A stretch of DNA of 64,000 nt from NCBI RefSeq assembly GCF_905475345.1, contig NC_066590.1, positions 2,788,501 through 2,852,500 on the forward strand, in the 5' to 3' direction. The first letter of the stretch is position 1; each line of letters opens with the position of its first letter. Made by a program: the position numbers and the translations under genes. The notes beneath the pieces are model-generated. The model was given only the letters and a program-made list of their open reading frames with translations, searched no databases and was not told where the DNA came from. The stretch comes from Vespula vulgaris. Its lineage: Eukaryota > Arthropoda > Insecta > Hymenoptera > Vespidae. Below are positions 14,522-27,579 of the stretch, one piece after another.

Positions 14522-15540
14522 CTTCCCTTTTTTTTTGTTTTATTAAAATTTTTCTTTTTCTTCCACTTTTCTTTTTACGAGTGGCGACAAGTCTTTTTAT
14601 TGCGAGCGAAATTCTTTTATTCTCTTTTTTCTTTTTTCTTTTTTATTTTTACAGTAAGTAAAAGGTTAGCGTACGTTAATATGATGTTATTAATATCGAT
14701 CGTACGACCGTGTCGATCGACGAAGTTCGTCGTTGTCTCACGATCGATTAGAATACTTTATAATTTTTTTTTTTCTTTGTTTTTTTAAATCAATTAATCA
14801 AAGTGGATTATAAGCTTTCGATAGAAAATAAATATATCCTCTTGCCAAGGGAGAGAAAGTCACGTTCGTATTGGGATAAACTTCAGGTAGTTTTAGGAAT
14901 TACGAAAGTTCGTTTGATTCTCTTCGATCATCAGTCAAAATTATTATTCAACTCACATGAACACGTTGAAAAGAAAGAAAGAAAGAAAGAAAGAAAGTAA
15001 GAAAGTAAGAAAGTAAGTAAGTAATGTACGAGAAGTCACTAGGGAAAAGTCGAATGCAAATACGTAAAAGAAGAAGAAGGTAGTGGGTGGGTAGTAGAGA
15101 CTACATGCGTTTTTTTTTGTTTTACAAACAATTAATTTCTCCTCGTTTCATTTAATTTCTTTCTTCTTTTTTTCTTTTTCTTGTACCTTCTTTTATCTTA
15201 TTTTTGTCTTACGATGTCAAATATAGTATATAAAAAGAATTCTCGAATTCGTTTTTGTAAAAGCTCGCATAATCGAGCAGCATTGACGATCTTTTTTTCT
15301 TTTCATTTTTTTTTTTTTCGACGAGAGTCATCGTGTTAAGTGAAAAATTTTTAACAAGAAAACGAGCAAAAAGAGAAAAAGAAAGGAAGAGAATAAAAAA
15401 AAAAAATAGTTTGTTTACGTAACTCTTGTAACTAGGTAGTCTTCGTTTTCGTCGTCGTCGTTGTCATAACGAGTTATGCAATGAAGTAATTATTTCTTTT
15501 TCTCGAAGCATTTCACTTACAGTCGGAATACTATTTTATA
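10431..15540. other. Non-coding, presumed cyclase intron
   Basis: A compound repeat fills 10470-10755 ((TG)n, (TA)n, (GGGAGA)n). A degenerate CCCTA-type repeat sits at 11527-11665. Higher-complexity patches lie at 12590-12850 and 14020-14290, the latter with GACGAC and TTGCTA repeats. No exon found. Confidence 0.55.
10470..10755. repeat. Compound (TG)n-(TA)n-(GGGAGA)n repeat
   Basis: (TG)n at 10474-10514, (TG)n again at 10577-10601, (TA)n at 10610-10676, then five GGGAGA units at 10699-10725 and (GA)n. Confidence 0.9.
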
Positions 15541-15728
15541 ATTATTCTTGTTCGATCGTGTGTTAGGTGACGTTCGCCGAAAAAAAAAAAGAAAAAGAAA
15601 ATTAAATGTTTTGGAAATAGATCAAACTATTCGATGGTTAAATTCCCTAGTTGTCCTGTCCAGTTCTCGTTTAGGATCTAAACATTATATACGATTGGAC
15701 AGCTATCTCTTTCTCTTTCTCTTTTTAT

Positions 15729-15760
<32 letters not shown>

Positions 15761-16090
15761 TTCTCTAGAGAATAGAAATAAATTAATTTTAATCGATCGC
15801 TAGTGCATAGGACCCAGTCCGATTGTCCGTTCGTGGTCAATCGTAACATATTCGCACGAATATCCCTATCGTTGCACACCAATATATAGTAACTATCCAA
15901 CCGATCACGCTCGATCTACGTCGGCCATGACCTACATACTCAAATTTCCATAAAATCCATGATAAGCTTAAGCTTTTTCAACAAAGTACATTGTTATTAT
16001 CGATTGTTATCGACAATAGGATTATTTTCGGACTTTCTCGAAATTGATATACGGATATTGAACGAAGGATCGTCGTCTATTTTTTTCCCC

Positions 16091-16121
<31 letters not shown>

Positions 16122-16719
16122 TTTTTTTTTTTCCCAAGAGAGATTATTATTATAATTGGAATTTTTTCGTTCTTTTTTCTTCTCTCTCTCTCTATCTCTC
16201 TCTTTCCTGAAGCCATTAACATTCCTTCTCGTGTCCTATTAATGCTTAAATACAGCAAGTAACGATAAGCGAATTCATTTATCATATTCTCGTTATGAAA
16301 TGTGTCTTCGTAATAGTTTCGTAAGGGATGAGAAAAAAAATGAAAGTAAGAAAGAGAAAGATAAAGATAAAGAGAAAAGAGAAACAGGAAAAATGTGTGC
16401 ATTTTTTATTTATAAATAGGAACCTAGCAGCAACTCGGTCATTCATAAAATTCATTATCGCTCGTTAATCATAGTATATAGTAAAGTAGTCGTTCGGTTA
16501 GGATAAAACAAACGAGTCGAGATTGCTGACTATATATAGTTACTGAGAAAACTGGTATACTACCTATATAATGCCGCGCGCCATCATGATTTATGACACT
16601 TACACCGGCTCTAATCTCTCACGGCTTTTCTATACTTCATCTTTTTCACGTGACTACACTGATCAAACTAGAAAGGACTATTTCCTATTTTTCTTATTTT
16701 CTTTCTTCCTTTTTCTTCT

Positions 16720-16752
<33 letters not shown>

Positions 16753-18481
16753 TTCTTTTTCTCCCTCTTTCTCTTGCTTTTTCACTTTTATTTTTTAATT
16801 ATTTTTCTCTTGTTTCGTTTTCTTCCCTTTTTTCTTTTTTCTTCTTCTTCTTCTTTTTCTTCTTCTTTGCTGTTCGTTTCTGAAATATATACATCGTGTG
16901 TGTGTGTGTGTATTTCGATCGATCGAGAAAATTCGTTCGTTGAAGTAATTAACAATGAACGATGCACTCATTAACCTATATATTCTCTTTTTTAATTTTT
17001 TTAATGACATGTATCTAATATCGAGCGAGCTGAATTTTTTGAAATCAAAAGAGGGGAGAACCAAGGGAAGGAATGAAAAAAAAATTAGAAAAAAAATTCT
17101 CCCCTTCGTCTCATCTCCGTCAACAAAACGTACGAATAACATTCGTGTTGTATTTTCGAATTCAATCGAACGATTTGAGGACTTTGTTGTAACAGACAAA
17201 TTTAATGATCGACAAACATTTGTAAAGCACGAAAGTAGCAAATCGGATCGATCGATACGTTTGTACAAACGAATTGGAATGAAACCTCTAATAGTTGTTT
17301 TTTTTCTCTCTCTCTCTCTCTCTCTATCTCTCTGTCCCACTTCTTTTTTTGTTACTTCTGACACAAGAAGATAAAACTTGCGGTTTTCAATCGTTGACTC
17401 GTCGATTGATTTACTCAACAAATATTTCGCATGTCAAATTCTACACGGATCTTTTTTACAATGATGGGAGAATGACAACGATGAAAAGAAAAATTTCGAT
17501 AAGTCAAAAGAACACGTCCGATGGTCTATCTTTCATTTTAAACCACCAATTTCTAATTGACTTTATTCTATCGATCTTTTAGATACTTCGAACGTCAAAT
17601 TATTGTGTAACGTGATGGATATAAAATAATTTAAAACAATGTAATACAAAATAAATAATATTATCACGGTGATAATTAAAAATAAGCATTTCTCGATATG
17701 ATACGATGGACGATTTAAACAAAGGAGATAGATAGAGATAGATAGAAAGAGAGAGAGAGAGACAGAGAGAGACAGAGAATGAAGATAAGTTCTATAGATT
17801 CTAACCGTATCACAAGAGTAGCGATACAATGACCAAAGCTGGTAAACGTAGCGATGGTCTTGTTCTATTATATAGTAGCACGAACGTCTTTGATCGGTCC
17901 AGGAGTCTATAGATAGGTATACATAGTCATTTTCCAAAGGTACTACGCCTTTGGACGTAATTGTCGAATTTCATCGACGACGAAGTCAATTCATTGAGTT
18001 TACGTGTTTCCTTCACCGTACGGAACACTACGGAAGCGGAGTTAATATACCGAACAGAGTATTAGATTGTTAGATCGCATTTCCTTTCAACCGTGCACAT
18101 CGTCTTCCTTTCAAACGATATTATGGTAGATCGGACCGAGTAGCTTTTCGAACGAATTATTATTATTATTATTATTATTATTAACCACGTTAAACACGTT
18201 ATCTCAAATTAATTACGAACAATAAAACGTACGTAGTCGAGAGAGAAAATGAAGAACAATAGCGATTTAAAAAAAAAAAAAAAAGAAAAGAAAAGAAAGA
18301 AAATAATAATCAACGAACCCGTTTGTGCGTTATACGCCCGACGAAAATGAGAATTAGTCGAACGTTGAATAAAACGAATTGGATCGATAAAATGATTTGT
18401 TAATGAAGGAAACAAAAGAAAAGGTATAATATTTTTTTCTACCGATCTGAAATGATTAAGTCAGACACGAATAGTAGTCAC

Positions 18482-18538
<57 letters not shown>

Positions 18539-20645
18539 CTCTTGCTCTCTTAATTTATTGGCTGGTCTATATATTTCTCGAATAGTATCGTTCGACCTCT
18601 GTCCTTTGTGTCTGGACGACGAGGAGTGACGGACTCGCAATTACGTCGAACCCAACGACAGGACGTCTATTAATTTTGTAACTCGATAATCGAAGAATAT
18701 TCGGAGGGTTGAATGAAGAGACAATTTAAATGGTACAAATTTCGAAGCCATATTCGTTATTCGGTCTTTAGCGTTTTAGTGTCGAACGTCATTTCCTATA
18801 TCTTATTATTATTAAGGATCATTTCGTTTTCATTTCATTGAAGTAACAACAAGATAATAGTAAATGAGTAGCATTTCTTGGAGAAACACTGGACAAACAA
18901 GAAATTCTTTTATCATCGATATCAAACGTTAGATCGCGTATAAACTTATTTCTCTTTTTCATATATGTTACATACAGATAGATAGACAGACAGATAGACA
19001 AACATCTATCTATCTATCCATCTGTCTATGTATCTATATACATATGTATAATATCTACGAAGTTGTTTCTTTTTTTTTTTTATATATATATATTCTTTTT
19101 TCTTTTCTTTTTCTCCCTTGCTTTTTTTTTTCTTTCTCTTCGTTCATTGAAGCGCGGTAAAAAAAATTTTTCTCTTATATTGTCGATATTTCGATATTAT
19201 CATTCAATTAAATCGAGAATCGCAAACGTCAAAGCTTTCAACGTAATAAAAGTTCCCTTTTGTAATCGCGTAGAAAAGAATTCGAGAGTTCGCTAAGTTG
19301 ATGGATGAAGACACCCCCTCACAGTTGCCACGAAATCCAATAACAAGGAACTCTCTTTTCATGAGATTTTAGAATAGATAGTATGGCTTTTCTTCCCTCT
19401 CCCTCTCTCCCTCTTTCTCTCTCTCTCTCTCTCTTTATTCTTTTTTTTTTCTTTCTCTCTCTTCCTCTCGACTCACACCCTTTTTTTCTTCCATCCCTCT
19501 CATCTAAAGCCTCTCTCTTCACCGTCACTTCTGTCCTAACACCGATCAATCTATTTGCTTATCTCTTATTCGTAGAACGAAGAACTTATCGCGCAGTCTG
19601 TCATATTCGAGAATGTACCGAGAACGTATGGATTCCCTCTCTCTCTTTCTCTTTCTCTTTCTCTTTACGTTTGGAAAATATACGCTAGGATTGTCATTAT
19701 AGGTGGATTAACTCGATGAAAAGATAAATGAAACATGGAATCCCTGAAATGGAAGGAAAATTTGTCGAGAGATAAAGAGAGAGATAGATAGGTAGACAGT
19801 GAAAGAGACAGAGACAGAGAGAGAAAGAGAGAGAGATTACTGTATAAATTTCAACACGAACGATTGATATTCAAATAAAACTGATCAACGTATGTGTATA
19901 TTATACATAGACACACGTATGTATAATATGTATGTATGTTTGTATGTATGGAACATATATAAAACATATATAGAAAATCTTTTGTGAAGTTAAGCGTTTG
20001 GAAACATCGGTTGAATTTAAACAAAACTGATCAACGTAGGAACTTGATGTATTATGTATAGAAATTTATGTACGTACATATATATATATATATATGTACG
20101 TATAAAATATAAGCATATTTATTTATATATCTATACGGAATCTTTTGTAAAATTTAAAACGCGCGATTTGATAACATTCCATTTGATAGAAAAATATAAT
20201 ATGAATTCGTAGTTTCAAGTCGCGTTTTATTGGGGAAATATTTCTTAATCGGAAAATATAATAATGGTACATGAACGATAGGAGGGTATTCGTTGTATTT
20301 AATATGCAAATCGTAAAATAATCGATTCGTATTTTTAAAAGATAATTCAAACTTCTTATATATATATATATTTTTTTTTCTTTTTCGATAGAACTTGAAT
20401 TTTATACGACGATTGAAAATAATCGGAGATAGTTTGATCGATCGTTGATCATCATCGAATAGCACCATCTTTAATCGTTAATAAAAATCTTTCTTTCTCG
20501 TGTAGATAAATACACAAAGAAACAAATAATACTAAACAAAAGAAAAGATAAAGAACGTTAAAGTAAAAGTAAAAAAAAAAAAAACCCACACACAGACACA
20601 TACAAAAACAGAAAAATTATCGTTCGAATAATTTGTCGTACTTAC
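15541..20645. other. Non-coding, presumed cyclase intron (donor side)
   Basis: Starts on the right at the exon 5 donor. Contains (TCTA)n 15729-15763, CT tracts 16720-16765 and 17305-17335, (CT)n 18487-18536, (TTA)n 18157-18182 and a decayed tandem pair 19865-20160. Complex but unassigned DNA at 17940-18150. Overlapping long ORFs at 16795-17421 are judged spurious. Confidence 0.55.
18487..18536. repeat. (CT)n microsatellite
   Basis: A nearly perfect CT run of about 50 bp. Confidence 0.95.
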
Positions 20646-21115
20646 GTGAGCCATTATAGCAGGATAATCTTGTGGATAGAGTAGCAATGCACCGACGAGA
20701 TGAGCGATCGAGAAACAGATTCCAGCGATGCAGGCATGCCTAAGCCTAATCGGTAATAGAGCATAAGCCATGTAGATGAAAAAGCAGACTGCCCAAGCTG
20801 CTGCCAATGGACCACCAGTTCGTAGTTCTTTTGACATTGACAAGAACGAAGAAGATGGTGTAGATGATGACGTAGAAGAGGTCGGTAACGTCGACGATAA
20901 AGACGATAACGATGACGATGACGAGAACAAGAACGACGACGACGATGTATTTCCATTCACGCCATCTTCGTAATTTTTCTGTTGCATCTCGTGCAAATAG
21001 GCCAGATGAATGTTCAGGGTCACTTGTAAGGCCAACAATGTAACCAGTACGGCACCGCTAACCACAGCCAACCAAATTTCGTTTATTCCGGGTCTCGAAA
21101 TGGTCGCGACCAATG
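20646..21115 (-). CDS. ADCY5-like: Cyclase coding exon 5 (residues 243-399): TM2 end to TM5
   Basis: The acceptor is CTGATCAG ending at 21116 and the donor is CAC/GTAAGT at 20645, phase 0. It encodes the end of TM2, TM3 (255-276), a long Ser/Thr-rich extracellular loop (about 298-337), TM4 (346-363), the LLPIRLR turn and TM5 (370-389). An N-T-S sequon at residue 298 lies in the outside loop. The next exon, expected to start with TM6, was not found in the window. Confidence 0.9.
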
Positions 21116-22961
21116 CTGATCAGAAAATGAAACAGACAGAAAGGTTGAAAGAGAAAAGAAAAAAAAAAAGAATTTATCGATTTGATATATTGTTCTAATT
21201 TTTTTTAGTTATTATTTTTATTATTATTATTATATTATTATTAATCGTTATTATTATTGTTGTTGTTGTTGGTGTTGGTGTTTATCGTGTATTGATCTCT
21301 TTTTTTTTCTTCATTTATTTTCGATCTAAAAAATAAATAAATAAATAAATAAATAAATGAAAAGAGTAATAGTTGGTATAGTGAAGTTCTTTCTTGCGTT
21401 TATAAGCTTCTTCTTTATAATAGTTCATTTTATTTATGAATCTATTCAATATATTTCTTTTTCTCTTTTTACTTGCTGTCGATCCAAACAAAAAAGAAAG
21501 AATAGGAAAAAAGAAAAGCCCAATCCGTGAAGTTCCTTTCTCAAAAGATTGTTATAAACTTCTTCATCATAATGCGATATTTGTTTATGCATCTATTCAA
21601 TATCTTCTTTTTTTTTCTTTCTCTCTCTCTCTCTCTCCCTCTCTTTTTTTTCTTTTTTACTTGCTTTTGACTTACAAAAAAAAAAGAGAGAGAATAGTTT
21701 ATCTTACGAAGTTCTCTTTTTCAAAATATTGTTACAAACTACTTCATTATAAAATCGTATTTATTTGTGAATCTATTCAATATTCTTTCTTTTCGTTCGT
21801 TTTTTTCTTTTTTAAATTTTTTTTTTCCTTGCTGTCGATGTAAAAGGAGAAAGACAAAAATATCAGTTCATCTCGCGAAGCTTCTTTATCAAACTCTTCT
21901 CTCGATATCTCGACCATTTATTTTTGTTTGATATAAAATCGAACTGTCATAAAATTTAACGCAAAGTACTGATAGAAGCTTACGTCGTTATTAATATCCA
22001 TTAAATATTCGAAAGTAATGAAACATTGTAAAACGCGATTACGAGAATAAAAAAAAAAAAAGAGAAAAAAAGAACGAGTGATAGAGAGAGGGAGAAGTAG
22101 AAGAGAAATGATTGGAGTTCATCCTGAACGACCATTTTGTTTTATATATATATATATATATAAAACATATGTATGTATGTAAATACATATGTACAATGCT
22201 TATATATATGTGTATGTGTCTATGCATCACGTTATACGTGTATATATATTTATATACATACATAGTTACATTCTCGGATAAATGCATTAATGTTATATCA
22301 ATGGAAGCGAGCGTGAAATAAAAAATCTATAAATTCCTGTAGATGAAGAGGAAATACATTCTGCAATATAATCCTGTACGAGTCGTTACCTATTACGAGA
22401 ATTTTTTTTATAATTACTCCGATCGGAGAAAATTCTGTTTTGATGTTTTTTTCTTTTTTCTTTTTTTTTCTTTTTTCTTTTTATAGGGTAGATACACCAA
22501 AAACGTTGCTTCTAGCTTTCAGAGCTTTGTGAATACATAATGTGTGTATATGTGTGTGTGCGTGAAAATATATTTCTGGAAATATATGTGTGTGTACGTT
22601 TGCAATTTAGTTAATACATATTTAAATAATATTGAAGTAATATTTGAGTAATATTCAATATGTTTCAAGTAATCGCATTAAAGATATTAATAATACGCAA
22701 GCAAAAATTCGTAGGCGGTTTCTGACGATTTTAATTTTATGATGATTGAAACAGAAAAGAAAAAGAAAAAGTTGAAAAAGAATTAGCTTAAATATAATAA
22801 TCTCGAAAGATACCAATCGATTCTTTGTTTTTTTTTTTCTATTTTCAAAAAACGATCCGAAGACTTTCGAGTCAGTTTAATGTTGATTGCTAGTACAAAT
22901 AAAAAAGTTCGATCTCGCGTTTTATAATCGAAGAAAAAAGAATTCAGTGGTATAAGAATTG

Positions 22962-22992
<31 letters not shown>

Positions 22993-23832
22993 TTTTTGAT
23001 AAATTTTTCCTTTTTTCTTATCTTTATTTTCCGTGTTTTATTTCGTTCTCTTTACCTGCGTAAACGATGATGCATATGATGAGGGTGATTGCTAGTGAAA
23101 GATTTTCGGACCGTTGTAGAAGCGTAAGTAGAGGCTCGCCGTTGGTTAAAATCAATCTAACGATGAGTAGCAGGCCCAGTGCGAATGCCAATCCTACTAG
23201 TAGACCAAGCACGTGTGTCATGTTACTCTGATTCATGCGAAGGAAATAACGTTGGTAGAGCATTTCCACCTGAAATTAGAAAGACAGATCGTATGGCATC
23301 GAGAATGATCAAATTATCGATATTCTCGAGTACTATTACTCTACATGTATATATACGTACGTACGTATGTATGTATGTATGTATATATGTATGTATGTAC
23401 GCAAGTAAGCAGCCATATATATATATATATATATACGATTTCTAGAAAAAGAGAGAGAGATATCAAATTATACGATATGAAATCGAATATGTTCGTAATA
23501 ATAATTTTCATTGAATTAGATCGACAGGAAGTACTTCTTCTTTTTTCTTTCTTCCTTTTTTTTTTATTTTTTTTCTTTTCTTTTCTTTTTTTTAATTTTT
23601 CTTTTATTGTGCATATGTGTGAATACGTGTATGGATGGATATATCGTCAGCCATTTATCAAAGGTTTCCTTATCTAATATAATGCAACAAAAGAAATCGC
23701 TTAGGACATGGATGTTAGAGGTATATGGATTATTCGTGAAAAGCCATACGATTATCGAGAATTATCGAGTTACCATGGTGACTGATAGAGAGCTTCCGTG
23801 AAGATGGAAGTCACTAAAAGCTCCGCCACCTA

Positions 23833-23903
<71 letters not shown>

Positions 23904-23996
23904 GTCTATCTGTCTATCTATCTATCTATCTATCTGTCTGTCTATCTATCTATCTATCTATCTATCTCTCTGTCTATCTATCTATCTATCTCTCTG

Positions 23997-24039
<43 letters not shown>

Positions 24040-24470
24040 CTCTTTCTTTCTATTCGCAAAGCTTTGCATTTATAGATAAAAATAGACAACTCGTGTATTG
24101 TGTGCGTATGTGTATATGTAACGTGTAACTCTATGAGCGTGTGTCTGTGTGTATGAATGTGCGAATAGTATTCCTCGAACAACTGCATATGATATCTCAA
24201 ACAATGTTCTTCAATTTCGTCATAAATCTATCTCGTTTAAAACCCTCTTCGTATATACATACATACATACAAACATACATATATACATACATACGTACAC
24301 ATTTGTATATATGTATATGTACAATGTACATATGCCCACGTTGTATGCTTCGATAAGTGATGCACTTCCGAACGACACTAGCGTTACATAACATTAATAA
24401 ACGCTTGGAACTCCCGACACAATCTTTATATATTTCTATATATCTCTCTTTCTCTCTCTCACTCTTTCTT

Positions 24471-24525
<55 letters not shown>

Positions 24526-25661
24526 GGTATCATCATCACGAATCACTATTTATAGCGATGGATAGATATGTCGGTTCGATTCGTTTAATAGGAATTAACA
24601 CGAGCAAATAATGAAAAGATTTCAATAAACGAAGAATTACGTCATAATATCGAACGGTATGCGTTATCAGTTAAAGTTTTCCCTAAATAAAGTTTACGAT
24701 ATATCGTCGGTATCGTACTAAAAAGTTATCGGTCTCTCACGATCCTCGAAAAACCACCATTAACGCATACATAAAATTGTATATGATCGATAGCTCGAAG
24801 AAACTATGTAAGATTGAGAGTTCCAAGATCATGACTCATTCATAAACAATGCGATTAATCGATTGTTTTTTCTTTTTTCTTTTTTTTTTTTTTTTTCTTT
24901 TCTTTTAGATCATTATCATCCGATCGGTCATCCAAGAAAGAGATATATATATATATATAGACAGAGGGACAAGTTAGTTTTTTCTTTTTTTTTTTACACG
25001 AAATTTCTCTCTTTGTTTTCGATTTTTTATCTCCTTTTTTCTTTCTTTCTTTCTTTCATTTTTTTTTTTTTGTAAGGGGGTGTGAGTGACAAAGTTATAT
25101 CCTATAGCTTAAATCCATATGTAACACACTTGATGATGAAATATCGTGTAAATTTAAATATTTTTGGCCCCACTCTATATATTTTTTTTACATTTCATTC
25201 TTATATAAGATATATGTGTGCGCGTGTCTATATACGCGTATATGTCCGTACCATTCCGTTTGAATATTTACGAGTACACGAAAGCTTTCGCTATGATATA
25301 TGTACTCGTTGAACACGATAGATCCGCGATCCTCGATTAAATTCTAACGGGGTCGGAGAATAGGAAGGGAAGGAGGGGAAAGAAAATATTTTTTACTAAA
25401 TTTTTTTTTTTACTACCGACAACATTCCGAGCAACAATAATCCTTTATATCGATTTATTCGAGAGGATGGAGAAAAAAATAAAAAAAGAAAAAAGAAAAG
25501 AAAAGTGAAAAGAAAAAAGGAATAATAAAATATTTCGTAGCTTTTCAAGTGCGTTAAGCATTAAAAGTTTCATCTCGAAAGCATTGTAATTAGGTGAAAC
25601 TTAAAATATTTTAATAATTGATGAAAGTATATATATATATATATATACACACGATTATACG

Positions 25662-25709
<48 letters not shown>

Positions 25710-26896
25710 AAATTTCATTCGAACGATTGTTAATTATCAAAGAACAGAAAGGTAAAGAAACGAAAAAATAAATAAATTACATCACAAAAGCTCCGTTCTC
25801 TCATATTCGTCCTTTAATAATTAAAATTCAAAGGAGAATTAATTCGTCATACGTTTTGATTTCGTTCGCGTTAATTTCGTATATTAAATATTCGACATTT
25901 TCCATAATCGTATCGACACGTATAATCTTCTAATCGCCGTTTGGCAAAATCAATTATAAAGAGACCTTGCTGAGATTAAATAGCATTTACATATATCAAT
26001 AACAAAGCTCTTTTAACGATATGAAACATATACGTATATAAAGGATGGGCTCATTGAAACGTTTCTAGATGATGTTTGAAGTTCGATTGTATACACTTCT
26101 TGGAAATTGCTTCAGCTAATCTTTTTTTTATTTTATTTTATTTTATTTTACTTTTTTGCAAATTATAAAACTTAACAAATTTAACTAGTAAAATCTAGTA
26201 GATTAAAATTAATTAAAAGACCTAGAAAAAAAAAAAGAAAATCTCGAAGTAAAGTAATCGATTGTTAAATCGATTAAAAACTTTTGGCAACACCTTGTAC
26301 ATATCCTAGTATGCTATATACGCATGTATTATATATACTACCAATACTTTATATATGTATATATTTTTTTCCTCTACGTTTTCATTATGTCAGAAGCTTT
26401 TAATAATTGCAAGAAGAGAACAAATCACCAAAGATTGTAAGTCATTAATTGAAAATGCATTAAAATTTAATCCTTAACGACTTAACGAGTCCATTATCAT
26501 AATATAATTCGAAATGATTCTAATCCAATTAATATGAGTATAGTTTAAATGTAATGCTATGATATTTTTTCTTGATCTTTTTATTTTATTTTATTTTTAT
26601 CTTTTTTTTTTCATTTTTTTTTTTTCTTCACTATTTTTCTTCCTTCAATTACTCAATGAACTTTAAGCAAAAATGAGAAAAGTTTCAGTTAAGAAACTTC
26701 TTCTTTGGTCAAGCTTGAAGTGTGTTTCTCATAGGAAACGAAAATATTTAAAATTCTGTAAAAAACGTATCTGTCGTTTTTGCTACTTTTCTTTTTCTTT
26801 GTTTTTTTTTTCTCTTTCGTATATATTCAATATTATATACATATTTATACATATACATACATATACATATATATACATACATGTGTGTGCGCGCGC

Positions 26897-26951
<55 letters not shown>

Positions 26952-27116
26952 TTTAACATTTGAAAATGAACGTTTTCAGGAAGTAGCTTTTATTAGTTTA
27001 TAGTTTAATGTAAGCTCATTGACTTATTAGATCTATCGAATATCGCGTTAAGTTACAGTTGATTATCAACACGCGTCAAATCGATAACATTACATGTACA
27101 CAAACACACATATACG

Positions 27117-27161
<45 letters not shown>

Positions 27162-27526
27162 TATACGTTATATACGGACCTTCATCTTGTTTTAGTTGAG
27201 CTATATGAAGTAAGTAGATTATAAACTTCATCGTGTTCGCGTGCATAACTCGTGAAAATAAATGATCCGTATTTCCATGAAACACCATTAGACGAACTCT
27301 GTACCCCGTGTACCATCAATCGTGTATATCGATTATGAAATTATTTTCATTAAACGTATATTCAAAGAAGAAGAAGAAGGAAGATGATGAAGGAGAAAGA
27401 TAAGGATAATGATGATGATGATGATGATGATGATGGTAATGATAGTAATGGTGATGGCCCATTCGATCGGAATTCACTTCGCAAATTTCTTGAATATTTT
27501 CTTATTTAAATACCGTAAATTGTCGG

Positions 27527-27579
<53 letters not shown>

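Noticed and set aside
16795..17421. 208-codon minus-strand ORF overlapping a 139-codon plus-strand ORF
   Set aside because: Both run through CT microsatellites (RERERE and SLSLSL) and charged low-complexity stretches; no domain or splice context.
20700..20960. Arg/His-rich and Asp/Asn-rich ORFs overlapping cyclase exon 5
   Set aside because: They are other-frame and antisense shadows of the Ser-rich loop of the cyclase.
24555..24590. GGTTCGATTCG considered as a tRNA B box
   Set aside because: No matching A box, acceptor stem or anticodon arm upstream.
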